From Kordiimonas marina (GTDB taxonomy: Bacteria; Pseudomonadota; Alphaproteobacteria; Sphingomonadales; Kordiimonadaceae), in NCBI RefSeq assembly GCF_023006325.1, contig NZ_JAINDF010000004.1, positions 463,242-527,241 on the forward strand: a stretch of DNA of 64,000 nucleotides, given 5' to 3'. Shown one piece after another: positions 26,532 through 35,130 of the stretch. Each line of letters opens with the position of its first letter. Within the stretch, counting starts at the first letter, position 1. The notes beneath the pieces are model-generated. The model made no database searches and had not been told where the DNA came from. It saw nothing but the letters and a program-made list of their open reading frames with translations. A program made the position numbers and the translations under genes.

Positions 26532-27893
26532 ATGCCTGCACAGGATATCACCGCCATCATTCTTGCCGCAGGCAAGGGAACCCGCATGAAGTCGGACCTG
26601 CATAAGGTCCTGCATCCGATCGGCGGCAAGCCGATACTGCGCCACCTGCTGGATACGGTTTCGGGCCTCGCGCCCGCGCGCACGCTGCTGGTCGTCGGCA
26701 TGGGGCGGGACCAGGTCGCGGCCGCGGCCCCTGATGTGGAAATCGTCACGCAGGCCGAACAACTGGGCACCGGCCACGCGGTCCTCGAAACCCGCGATGC
26801 CGTCGGCCCGCACACCGGCGACGTGATCGTGCTTTATGGCGACGTGCCCTTCATCCCGCTTTCTGTGATGCAGGCGATGATCGCCGCTCGTCATGCCACG
26901 CCGGACACCGGGCTTGTCGTCCTCGGCTTCCGTCCCGCCGACCCCGGCCGCTATGGCCGGCTGGTGCAGGATGCGGACGGCGCGCTCGAGCGCATTGTCG
27001 AATATAAGGATGCCAACGCAGAAGAACGCGCCATCGGCCTCTGCAACTCCGGCATGATGGTGATCGACGGCGCACATCTCTATGGCTGGCTGGACCAGCT
27101 TGAGAACGATAACGCCGCCGGGGAATATTATCTGACCGACCTTGTGGCCGTTGCCCGCCAGGAAGGCCATGGTGTCGCCGTGGTGGAAGCCACCGAAGAC
27201 GACGTGCTCGGCGTCAACAGCCGTGCCGACCTCGCCTTGGCCGAACGTTTCTTCCAGGCAAAAAAGCGCCAGGAAGCGATGGACGCGGGCGTGACCCTCA
27301 CCGACCCGGACAGTGTTTATTTCAGCCATGACACGGTGCTTGGCCGTGACGTGAGCGTGGAACCCAACGTGGTGTTCGCCCCCGGCGTGACCGTGGAAGA
27401 CGGTGTGACCATCAAGGCCTTCTCGCACCTCGAAGGCACTACCGTACGTGCAGGCGCATCCGTTGGCCCGTTCGCACGGCTCCGGCCCGGCGCGGACATC
27501 GGTGCGGGTGCCAAGATCGGCAACTTTGTCGAAATCAAAAAGGCCACGCTGGACGCAGGCGTGAAAGTCAGCCACCTCAGCTATATCGGTGACGCGACCA
27601 TCGGCGCCGACGCCAACATCGGCGCGGGCACCATCACCTGCAATTATGATGGCTTCCTGAAGTTCCAGACCACCATCGGCGCCGGGGCCTTCATTGGTTC
27701 CAACACTGCGCTTGTCGCGCCTGTGAATGTGGGTGCGGGCGCGATGGTTGGCGCGGGCAGCGTGATCACCGCAGACGTGCCGGATGATGCGCTTGCGGTC
27801 GCGCGCGGCCGTCAGGAAGGGCGCGAAGGCTTCGCCAAAACTTTCCGGGAACGCCAAGCGGCCAAGAAGGCCGAGCAGAAAAAGGGCAACTGA
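26532..27893 (+). CDS. glmU: Bifunctional GlmU (UDP-GlcNAc synthesis)
   Basis: 453 residues, the standard length. The N-terminal half is the uridylyltransferase with LAAGKGTRMKSDLHKVLHP and YGDVPFI; the C-terminal half is a left-handed beta-helix acetyltransferase built from hexapeptide repeats (about 255-430), with the acetyl-CoA site region NYDGFLKFQT. It acetylates glucosamine-1-phosphate and couples it to UTP, feeding peptidoglycan and lipopolysaccharide. The ribosome site before 26532 is weak (CAGGGG). glmS starts 2 bases after its stop, a classic glmUS operon. Confidence 0.97.
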   Translation: MPAQDITAIILAAGKGTRMKSDLHKVLHPIGGKPILRHLLDTVSGLAPARTLLVVGMGRDQVAAAAPDVEIVTQAEQLGTGHAVLETRDAVGPHTGDVIVLYGDVPFIPLSVMQAMIAARHATPDTGLVVLGFRPADPGRYGRLVQDADGALERIVEYKDANAEERAIGLCNSGMMVIDGAHLYGWLDQLENDNAAGEYYLTDLVAVARQEGHGVAVVEATEDDVLGVNSRADLALAERFFQAKKRQEAMDAGVTLTDPDSVYFSHDTVLGRDVSVEPNVVFAPGVTVEDGVTIKAFSHLEGTTVRAGASVGPFARLRPGADIGAGAKIGNFVEIKKATLDAGVKVSHLSYIGDATIGADANIGAGTITCNYDGFLKFQTTIGAGAFIGSNTALVAPVNVGAGAMVGAGSVITADVPDDALAVARGRQEGREGFAKTFRERQAAKKAEQKKGN

Positions 27894-27895
27894 CT

Positions 27896-29710
27896 ATGTG
27901 TGGCATTATCGGCATTCTCGGGAACACGCCTGCGGTTCCGCGCATGATGGAAGCGCTGAAGCGGCTTGAATACCGCGGCTACGATTCCGCCGGCGTCGCC
28001 ACCGTTGAGGACGGCACGCTGGGCCGCAGGCGCGCACCAGGCAAGCTCGCGAATCTTGAAGCCACGCTTAAGGCTGACCCGCTCGGCGGCATGGCCGGTA
28101 TCGGCCACACGCGCTGGGCCACCCACGGCTCGCCCACCGAAGCCAACGCCCACCCGCACATGACCGGCCGCGTGGCGATCGTCCATAACGGCATTATCGA
28201 GAATTTCCGCCCGCTCAAGGATGAGCTCCTGAAAGCTGGCGTCACGTTCGAAGGCGAGACCGACACCGAAGTCGTCGCCCGCCTCTTAACCCGCTATCTG
28301 GATGAAGGCCTGGCGCCACGGGATGCCTTCCATAAAACCCTCAGCCGCCTTGAAGGCGCCTTTGCCCTCTGTGTGCTGATCGCGGGCGAGGACGACCTGA
28401 TGTTCGGCGCGCGCGAAGGCAGCCCGCTGGTGGTCGGCCTTGGCGACGGTGAAAACTATCTGGGCTCGGACGCCATGGCGCTCGCCGGTCTTTCCAGCAA
28501 GCTGATTTACCTCGAGGAAGGCGACTGGGCCGAATTGAGCCGGGAAAGTGTGCAGGTGTATGACGCCGCAGGCGCGCCGGTTAAGCGCCCAGTGACGCTG
28601 AGCCAGGTGGCCGCCACCATGGTCGACAAGGGCAACTACCGCCACTTCATGCAGAAGGAAATCTTCGAGCAGCCGACCGTGGTCGCGCAGACGCTGGGGC
28701 GCTACCTGGACCCCAACAGCGGCACCGTCACCCTGCCCGACATGCCGTTCGACCTCGCGGGTGTGAACAAGGTCACGCTGGTCGCGTGCGGCACCAGCTA
28801 TTATGCCGCGCTCGTCGCCCGCTACTGGATCGAGAAGATCGCGCGGGTGCCGGTCGAAGTGGATATTGCCTCCGAATTCCGCTACCGCGCGCCGGTCTAC
28901 CAAAAGGACGGGCTGGCCATCTTCATCTCGCAGTCCGGCGAAACGGCGGACACACTGGCGGCCCTCCGCCACGCCAAGGCGGCCGGGCAGCATATCGCCG
29001 TGCTTGTGAATGTCATGGGCAGCACCATGGCGCGTGAAGCCGACGTGGCCCTGCCCATCTATGCCGGGCCCGAAGTTGGCGTCGCCAGCACCAAGGCCTT
29101 CACCTGCCAGCTTGCCGTGCTCGCCGCTTTCGCCATCAAACTTGGCGCGGCGCATGGGCTGGTGGATGCGGCGCAGGAAGCCGCCTATATCGCCGAGCTT
29201 GAACAAACACCGAAGCTGATGGCGCAGGTGCTGCACGCGGACGGCAAAATGGCGGACATCGCCCGCCAGATCGCGCCCGCGCGTGACATATTGTTCGTCG
29301 GCCGCGGCATCCAGTTCCCGATCGCCATGGAAGGCGCGCTCAAGCTCAAGGAAATCAGCTATATCCACGCCGAAGGCTATGCCGCGGGGGAGCTGAAGCA
29401 CGGCCCGATCGCACTGATTGACGAAACCGTGCCGGTGATCGGCCTCGCCCCCAATGACGGCCTGATCGACAAGACCATGTCGAACCTGCAGGAAATCATG
29501 GCGCGCGGTGGCCGTGTGGTGCTGATCTCCGACAATGCCGAGGATGAGGAAGGCCTTCTGGACCGCTTCCCGATGCCGAGCGCGGGCGAACTGGTGGCGC
29601 CAATCCTCTACGCCATTCCGGTGCAGCTGCTGGCCTATTATACCGCAGTCGAAAAAGGCACGGACGTGGACCAACCCCGCAACCTCGCCAAATCCGTCAC
29701 GGTGGAATAA
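27896..29710 (+). CDS. glmS: Glutamine-fructose-6-phosphate aminotransferase GlmS
   Basis: 604 residues, standard. The start MCGIIGILG places the glutaminase nucleophile Cys at position 2 after Met removal; the GATase domain (about 1-240) has GYDSAG and HTRWATHG. Two SIS sugar-isomerase domains follow, with ACGTSYYAA, SQSGETADT and a C-terminus ending in DQPRNLAKSVTVE that closes the active site. It makes glucosamine-6-phosphate, the committed step to amino sugars, and is translationally linked with glmU. No ribozyme-like leader is present, as expected outside Gram-positives. Confidence 0.97.
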   Translation: MCGIIGILGNTPAVPRMMEALKRLEYRGYDSAGVATVEDGTLGRRRAPGKLANLEATLKADPLGGMAGIGHTRWATHGSPTEANAHPHMTGRVAIVHNGIIENFRPLKDELLKAGVTFEGETDTEVVARLLTRYLDEGLAPRDAFHKTLSRLEGAFALCVLIAGEDDLMFGAREGSPLVVGLGDGENYLGSDAMALAGLSSKLIYLEEGDWAELSRESVQVYDAAGAPVKRPVTLSQVAATMVDKGNYRHFMQKEIFEQPTVVAQTLGRYLDPNSGTVTLPDMPFDLAGVNKVTLVACGTSYYAALVARYWIEKIARVPVEVDIASEFRYRAPVYQKDGLAIFISQSGETADTLAALRHAKAAGQHIAVLVNVMGSTMAREADVALPIYAGPEVGVASTKAFTCQLAVLAAFAIKLGAAHGLVDAAQEAAYIAELEQTPKLMAQVLHADGKMADIARQIAPARDILFVGRGIQFPIAMEGALKLKEISYIHAEGYAAGELKHGPIALIDETVPVIGLAPNDGLIDKTMSNLQEIMARGGRVVLISDNAEDEEGLLDRFPMPSAGELVAPILYAIPVQLLAYYTAVEKGTDVDQPRNLAKSVTVE

Positions 29711-29737
29711 CGCCGCTCACATATGGAGGAAGCCCCC

Positions 29738-30556
29738 ATGGAAACGATCGATATTCACGGCATCAGCCTGCCCAAGCTTGGGCTCGGCACCTTCAAGCTG
29801 ACGGGGGATGAGGGCCAGAAGGCGGTCGAGAATGCGCTCGCGCTTGGCTACCGCCATATCGACACCGCGGAAATGTACGACAATGAGGAAGCGGTGGGCG
29901 CCGCTATTGCCGCGGCTGGTGTACCGCGGTCTGACCTGCATGTCACCACCAAGGTCTGGTACGACCACCTGGCGCCGGATGCCATGCGCCGCGCGTGCGA
30001 GAGCAGCCTGAAGAAGCTCGGCCTCAACCAACTCGACCTTTACCTGATCCACTGGCCCGCACCGGGCATGAACCTGGGTGGGGCGCTTGAAACCCTCGGC
30101 CAGCTGAAGGACGAAGGCCTGATCCGCGCCATGGGGGTCGCCAACTTCACCCTGCCCCTGATGCGTGAGGCGGTGGAACAGATCGGCGCGCCGATCGCCT
30201 GTAACCAGATCGAATATCACACCTTCCTGGACCAGACGCCGATGCTAACCTTCCTGCGCGGACACGGCATTCCGCTGGTGGCCTACAGCCCGCTTGGGCA
30301 GGGCCGCGTGGCCGGGAATGAGACGCTGCAAAAGATCGGCGAAAAGCATGGTGTGTCGGCGGCGCAGGTGGCGCTTAAATGGCTCCTCGATCAGGACGGC
30401 GTCATCGCCATCCCGAAAGCCGCCCGCACGGTCAGCCAGCAGGCGAACCTGGACGCCTGGGGTATCACGCTTGATGACGCGGACCGCGCGGCCATCAAGG
30501 CGCTGCCGAAAGACCAGCGCTTCTGCGCCCCGGATTTCAGCCCCAAGTGGGACTGA
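29738..30556 (+). CDS. Aldo/keto reductase (2,5-diketogluconate reductase-like)
   Basis: 272 residues from the ATG at 29738, which has GGAGGAAG upstream; an in-frame ATG at 29723 overlaps that ribosome site and is less likely. An NADPH-dependent TIM-barrel reductase. The catalytic tetrad is visible: Asp42 and Tyr47 in HIDTAEMYDNE, Lys72 in TTKVWYDH and His105 in DLYLIHWP. Closest in style to DkgB, which reduces 2,5-diketogluconate and methylglyoxal, but such enzymes have broad substrates. It follows glmS by 27 bases and may be co-transcribed; there is no obvious metabolic link. A strong terminator follows. Confidence 0.88.
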   Translation: METIDIHGISLPKLGLGTFKLTGDEGQKAVENALALGYRHIDTAEMYDNEEAVGAAIAAAGVPRSDLHVTTKVWYDHLAPDAMRRACESSLKKLGLNQLDLYLIHWPAPGMNLGGALETLGQLKDEGLIRAMGVANFTLPLMREAVEQIGAPIACNQIEYHTFLDQTPMLTFLRGHGIPLVAYSPLGQGRVAGNETLQKIGEKHGVSAAQVALKWLLDQDGVIAIPKAARTVSQQANLDAWGITLDDADRAAIKALPKDQRFCAPDFSPKWD

Positions 30557-30577
30557 ACCCCACCCGAACCGACAAAC

Positions 30578-30614
30578 AAAAACGGCGCCCCGATCAGGAG
30601 GCGCCGTTTTTTTT
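30578..30614. terminator. Bidirectional terminator between reductase and RND genes
   Basis: A 12-base stem (30578-30589 with 30600-30611) rich in GC, flanked by A-run and T-run so that both strands end with a U-tract. It serves the convergent aldo/keto reductase and RND permease genes. Confidence 0.9.
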
Positions 30615-30634
30615 GTTTCTCTATCAGGCCGTGC

Positions 30635-33600
30635 TTATGTCCTGAGCACCCGGTAGATCGCCGGGATCACCAGCACGGTCAGCGCCGTTGAGGACAACAG
30701 GCCGAACAGCAGCGAGATGGCAAGACCCTGGAAGATCGGGTCCGCCAGGATCACTGCCGCCCCGATCATCGCCGCGAGCGCGGTCAGCATGATCGGCTTG
30801 AAGCGGATGGCGCCGGCTTCGATCAGCACCTCAACCGGCGACAGGCCGGGTGAGGCCGAATGCCGGATGAAGTCCACAAGCAGGATCGAGTTGCGCACGA
30901 TAATCCCCGCGAGCGCGATGAAACCGATCATCGACGTGGCGGTGAAGGGTGCCCCGAACATCCAGTGCCCCAGAAGGATACCGATGAAGGTGAGCGGCAC
31001 CGGCGTCAGGATGACGAGCGGCAACTTGAAGGAGCCGAACTGGGCCACCACGAGGATGTAAATGCCCAGAAGGGCGACCCCGAAGGCGGCACCCATGTCC
31101 CGGAAGGTGACCCAGGTCACTTCCCATTCACCGTCCCACAAGAGCGTCGGATGGCTTTCATCCTCCGGCTGGCCATGGAGCGAGATCACGGGCTTCTGAA
31201 GGCCGGTCCAGTCCTGTGCGTCCAGCGCCTTGTCGACCGCCTGCATACCGTAAAGCGGCGCTTCGAAGGCCCCGGCGAGTTCCGCCGTCACCATTTCAGC
31301 CGAGCGGCCATTGTGGCGGAAGATCGGGTAAGAATCCCGCTCCTCCTTCACTCTGACCACATCGCCGAGTTCGACAACGCCCCGGTCACCCGGCAGCACG
31401 TTGGCGGGGATCGGCGTGGTGAGATAATCCTCATCCAGCGTCTTCTGGCCCTTCGGCCGCTCGATCCGGATCGGGATCGGCTGACGCCCGCCACCGCGGT
31501 GCGAATAGCCCACCGTCTTGCCGCCACCGAGGATCGCCAGCGTGTCGAACACGTCGCTTTCCTGCACGTGGAAATATTCGGCGTCATCGGTGGAGATGGT
31601 CGCCCTCAGCCGGCGGGCCGGAACACCGTAGCTATTGTCCACGTCGACGATGAAGGGCACCGAACGGAAGGCCTTTTCGACCCGGGCTGCAACCGCGCGC
31701 CGGGTTTTAGCGTCCGGCCCATAGATTTCGGCAAGCAAGGTCGCCATGACCGGCGGGCCGGGAGGCGGCTCAACAACTTTGAGGCGCGTGCCCTTGGGCA
31801 CATCCAGTTTCGTGAGCCGGTTGCGGATTTCGAGCGCGAGTTCGTGGCTCGTGCGGGACCGGTCGCCCTTCGGCGTCAGGTTCAGCGCAACGTCGCCCTG
31901 CTCCGGCTTCATGCGCAGATAATAGTGGCGCACGAGGCCGTTGAAGTTGAAGGGCGACGCCGTGCCCGCGTAAGTTTGCGCGGAAATGACTTCCGGCATC
32001 TTGAGCACATTGTCTGCGATGTCCTGCGCGACCGCGTCGGTGGCTTCAACCGACGAACCTTCCGGCAGGTCGACTTCCACCGCCAGCTCCGACTTGTTGT
32101 CAAACGGCAGCAGCTTCACGGTCACATGCTTGGTGTAGAAAAGCGTGAGCGAGCCGAGGGTCAGCGCCCCGACAACACCGAGGAAGATCCAGCTTTTCTT
32201 CTTGGTCTCCAGGATCGGGCCCGCGACCATCGCATAATAATGGCCGAGCTTGCCGCCGTGCGGTTGCGCGTCAGCGTCCGCATGCGCGGGTGCCTTGCCT
32301 GCGATCTTCATCATCAGCCACGGCGTCACCATGACAGCGACGAAGAAGGAGAAGATCATCGCGGCCGAGGCGTTCGCCGGGATCGGGCTCATATAAGGGC
32401 CCATCATGCCGGAGACGAACAGCATCGGCAGCAGTGCCGCAACCACGGTGAGCGTCGCCACAATGGTCGGGTTGCCCACTTCCGCAACCGCGTCGATCGC
32501 GGCACGGCGGCGGTCCCTGCCATCCTTCATCGCCCAGTGGCGCGCGATATTCTCGATGATGACAATGGCGTCATCCACCAGAATACCGATGGAGAAGATG
32601 AGCGCGAACAGCGACACCCGGTTGAGCGTGTAGCCCATCAGGTTCGAGGCGAACAGCGTCAGCAGGATGGTCACCGGAATGACGATGGCGACCACGCCAG
32701 CTTCCCGCAGGCCGATCGCGAACCAGACGAGGATGATGATCGAAACGGTGGCGAGGGCCAGGTGGAACAGAAGCTCGTTCGCCTTCTCGTTCGCGGTTTC
32801 GCCATAGTCCCGCGTCACGTCAACCTGCACGGTTTTCGGGATCAGGGTGCCTTCCAGCATATGGACGCGGTTGAGGATCTCATCCGCTACGGTCACGGCG
32901 TTGGCGCCCGCGCGCTTGGCCAGCGCCAGCGTCACCGCCGGTACGCGCTGGATTTTGCCGTCCTTGTCCCTGGTGACATTGGCCACCAGATGCTCAGCCG
33001 TATTGGTGGCGAAGCTGACATCCGCGACATCGCGCACGTAAATCGGGCGGTTATCCCGTGAGGTCAGCAGCAGGTTGCCGACGTCTTCCGGCGTCTTCAG
33101 GGTTTCGCCCGCAAGCACCGAAATCTGCTGACCCTTGTCGCGCACCAGACCCGCCGGAAACGACCGGTTGGCGCCCTGGACCTTACCGGCAAGCTGCTGA
33201 AGCGTGATACCATTGAGCGCGAGACGTTTGGGGTCAGGCGCGATGCGGATTTCCTCACCGGTTTCACCGACGATATAGGTCAGGCCGACATTTTCGATCT
33301 TGGCAAGTTCGGTCCTCAGCTCCCGCGCGATGCGGGTGAGGTCATTGGCGTTGATCTCCTTGTCCATGCCCGGTTTGGGCGCCAAGGTGAGCGAGACGAT
33401 GGCGACATCATTGATGCCGCGTCCGACGATCAAGGGTTCGGGGATGCCGACGGGGATGCGGTCCATATTGGCGCGCACCTTGTCATGCACCCTGAGGACG
33501 GCGGCATCGGCCGAGGTGCCGACAACAAAACGCGCCGTCACCATCACCTGGTTGTCGCTCGTCTGGCTATAGACATGCTCAACGCCGTCGATGCCCTTGA

Positions 33601-33856
33601 CGATGGTCTCCAAGGGTTCGGTGATCAGCTTGACCGCGTCTTCGGCCTTAAGCCCGTCCGCGCGCACATGGATATCCACCATCGGCACGGAGATTTGCGG
33701 CTCTTCCTCCCGCGGCAGCGTGACGAGCGCGATAAGCCCGAACGCGAAAGCCGCGATCAGAAAGAGCGGGGTCAGCGGCGATTTGATGAAGGCGCGTGTC
33801 AGCGCCCCCGCAATGCCCAGTTTCCCCTGTTCTTCATTCGTGGAATTTTCGCTCAT
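30635..33856 (-). CDS. RND efflux permease
   Basis: 1073 residues, typical for an inner-membrane RND pump with 12 transmembrane segments and two large periplasmic loops. The first segment follows residue 25, and the proton-relay pair Asp-Asp is in GILVDDAIVIIENI in TM4. The sequence is closest in style to the AcrB/MexF-like branch often labelled acriflavin-resistance, with no Asp/Glu metal relay motif that would mark a heavy-metal exporter. Its start overlaps the stop of the adaptor gene by 4 bases (ATGA), so the two are translationally coupled. No outer-membrane channel gene is nearby. It lies downstream of sulfide genes, suggesting export of a sulfur compound, unproven. Confidence 0.93.
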   Translation of the reverse strand: MSENSTNEEQGKLGIAGALTRAFIKSPLTPLFLIAAFAFGLIALVTLPREEEPQISVPMVDIHVRADGLKAEDAVKLITEPLETIVKGIDGVEHVYSQTSDNQVMVTARFVVGTSADAAVLRVHDKVRANMDRIPVGIPEPLIVGRGINDVAIVSLTLAPKPGMDKEINANDLTRIARELRTELAKIENVGLTYIVGETGEEIRIAPDPKRLALNGITLQQLAGKVQGANRSFPAGLVRDKGQQISVLAGETLKTPEDVGNLLLTSRDNRPIYVRDVADVSFATNTAEHLVANVTRDKDGKIQRVPAVTLALAKRAGANAVTVADEILNRVHMLEGTLIPKTVQVDVTRDYGETANEKANELLFHLALATVSIIILVWFAIGLREAGVVAIVIPVTILLTLFASNLMGYTLNRVSLFALIFSIGILVDDAIVIIENIARHWAMKDGRDRRRAAIDAVAEVGNPTIVATLTVVAALLPMLFVSGMMGPYMSPIPANASAAMIFSFFVAVMVTPWLMMKIAGKAPAHADADAQPHGGKLGHYYAMVAGPILETKKKSWIFLGVVGALTLGSLTLFYTKHVTVKLLPFDNKSELAVEVDLPEGSSVEATDAVAQDIADNVLKMPEVISAQTYAGTASPFNFNGLVRHYYLRMKPEQGDVALNLTPKGDRSRTSHELALEIRNRLTKLDVPKGTRLKVVEPPPGPPVMATLLAEIYGPDAKTRRAVAARVEKAFRSVPFIVDVDNSYGVPARRLRATISTDDAEYFHVQESDVFDTLAILGGGKTVGYSHRGGGRQPIPIRIERPKGQKTLDEDYLTTPIPANVLPGDRGVVELGDVVRVKEERDSYPIFRHNGRSAEMVTAELAGAFEAPLYGMQAVDKALDAQDWTGLQKPVISLHGQPEDESHPTLLWDGEWEVTWVTFRDMGAAFGVALLGIYILVVAQFGSFKLPLVILTPVPLTFIGILLGHWMFGAPFTATSMIGFIALAGIIVRNSILLVDFIRHSASPGLSPVEVLIEAGAIRFKPIMLTALAAMIGAAVILADPIFQGLAISLLFGLLSSTALTVLVIPAIYRVLRT

Positions 33857-34818
33857 GGGACGATAACCGTGTCACCCGCGGCGAGGCCGCTCAATATTTC
33901 GACATAGTCGCCGCCGTCATGCTTGATGTGCTCACCCGGCACCACGGCGCGTTCCACCGTCTGCCCGTCTTCCTTCACCATCACGAAGTCGAGGCCCGAC
34001 CGGGTGGTTACGGCGCTTGCCGGTACCAGAAGCGCATCGCGCTTGCCCACCGGCACCTCAACCAGCATCCGCGCGTTGACGAAGTCTGTGTCGAGATCCT
34101 TGACCTCCACATCGGCGACCACGCGGCCGTTCTGGATTTCCGGGTAGATTTTTGCCAAGTGGCCTTCGCTTTCGCCGTCCACCGTGGTGATGCGGATCGG
34201 CGCGCCCTGCTTCAGCGCTTCGGCGTGACGTTCCGGGATGGCGAGGCGCAGGAAGAAGCCGCCACCGCCAACCATGGCCAGCGCTTCGCCCGGCTGGATG
34301 ACCGAACCGACCGTGACCGGGATCGTCAGCACCTTGCCGTCAAGCGGGGCCAGGACCTTGCCTTCCGTGCTTTGCTGTTCAACCACCGAGCGCTGGGACT
34401 TGGTAGACTGAAGCTGGTTGCGGAGCACATCCACCTGCGTGCGCAGCTGATCAAGCCGCTGCTTGGTCACCACACCCTTTTCCAGAAGCGTCTCACCGCG
34501 TTTGAGGTCGGCCGAAGCCGTCTTCAGCTGCGATTCGAGCGCCCGTATCTGGGCGTCGAGCGCATCGGTCTGGTAGGCCAGCTTCTGGTCCTGCACCAGG
34601 CCGATCTGCTGGCCGGCCTTGACCGCATCGCCTTCGGTGACGGTCAGCTTCATGACCACGCCGCCGATACGGGCACGCGCGGGCACGGTATAGCGGGCCT
34701 CCACACGGCCGTAAACCGGCTTCCATTCAGTGATGGACGTCGGCGTGAGGGAAATAGCTTCAGCGAAGGCCGGGCTTGCTATCGCAAACAGCCCGACCAG
34801 GAGGAAAAGCACACGCAT
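33853..34818 (-). CDS. RND periplasmic adaptor (membrane fusion protein)
   Basis: 321 residues. Signal peptide about 1-19 (MRVLFLLVGLFAIASPAFA), then a HlyD/AcrA-type adaptor: a lipoyl half motif (about 45-85), a coiled-coil hairpin (about 85-150) with ALESQLKTASADLKRGETLL, the second lipoyl half and a beta-barrel. It bridges the RND permease to an outer-membrane channel. It is shorter than AcrA (about 400), mainly in the C-terminal membrane-proximal part. It overlaps the permease start by 4 bases and follows the DUF2892 gene by 23 bases on the same strand. Confidence 0.92.
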   Translation of the reverse strand: MRVLFLLVGLFAIASPAFAEAISLTPTSITEWKPVYGRVEARYTVPARARIGGVVMKLTVTEGDAVKAGQQIGLVQDQKLAYQTDALDAQIRALESQLKTASADLKRGETLLEKGVVTKQRLDQLRTQVDVLRNQLQSTKSQRSVVEQQSTEGKVLAPLDGKVLTIPVTVGSVIQPGEALAMVGGGGFFLRLAIPERHAEALKQGAPIRITTVDGESEGHLAKIYPEIQNGRVVADVEVKDLDTDFVNARMLVEVPVGKRDALLVPASAVTTRSGLDFVMVKEDGQTVERAVVPGEHIKHDGGDYVEILSGLAAGDTVIVP

Positions 34819-34841
34819 AGCGGTTTCTTCTCTTTCAGTTT

Positions 34842-35042
34842 TTAGAAGGCGTTACCCGGCTTGAAGCCCAGCTTGCGGAAGATCATGGCCGCAGGGCAGA
34901 AACCAGTGAAGGCCGACTGGAACATGTTGGCGCCGACGAAGACAGTCAGCCAAACGAACAGCGGCGAGACCCACACGGTCAGCGCGACCGACAACAGAAC
35001 CATAATGCCGGCAAATGCGAGAACAGCTTTATCTACAGACAT
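34842..35042 (-). CDS. DUF2892 (YgaP-type) small membrane protein
   Basis: 66 residues with two transmembrane helices (about 8-25 and 27-42) and the family end motif NMFQSAFTGFCPAAMIFRKL. The start has AGGAG seven bases upstream. DUF2892 modules are found alone or fused to rhodanese domains (as in YgaP) and recur in sulfide or sulfane-sulfur gene clusters, where the Cys may carry sulfur. One Cys is present here. It sits between the quinone oxidoreductase gene and the RND adaptor, consistent with membrane handling of sulfur species. Confidence 0.85.
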   Translation of the reverse strand: MSVDKAVLAFAGIMVLLSVALTVWVSPLFVWLTVFVGANMFQSAFTGFCPAAMIFRKLGFKPGNAF

Positions 35043-35073
35043 GTCATGTCTCCTAACAGGGTTGTATTTTTAC

Positions 35074-35111
35074 CATACACGGAAACGAACCTGATGTCGC
35101 TTCCGTGTATG
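35074..35111. terminator. Intergenic hairpin between SQR and DUF2892 genes
   Basis: A perfect 11-base stem CATACACGGAA (35074-35084) with TTCCGTGTATG (35101-35111). No U-tract follows on the minus strand, so it may be a processing or partial termination point that lowers expression of the downstream pump genes. A second perfect hairpin lies over the SQR stop codon at 35119-35142. Confidence 0.45.
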
Positions 35112-35130
35112 TTTGGGTTCATCCGACGAC

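Noticed and set aside
30635..33856. RND permease as a heavy-metal (CzcA-type) exporter
   Set aside because: The TM4 motif is the Asp-Asp pair of the drug/amphiphile branch, without the metal-type signature.
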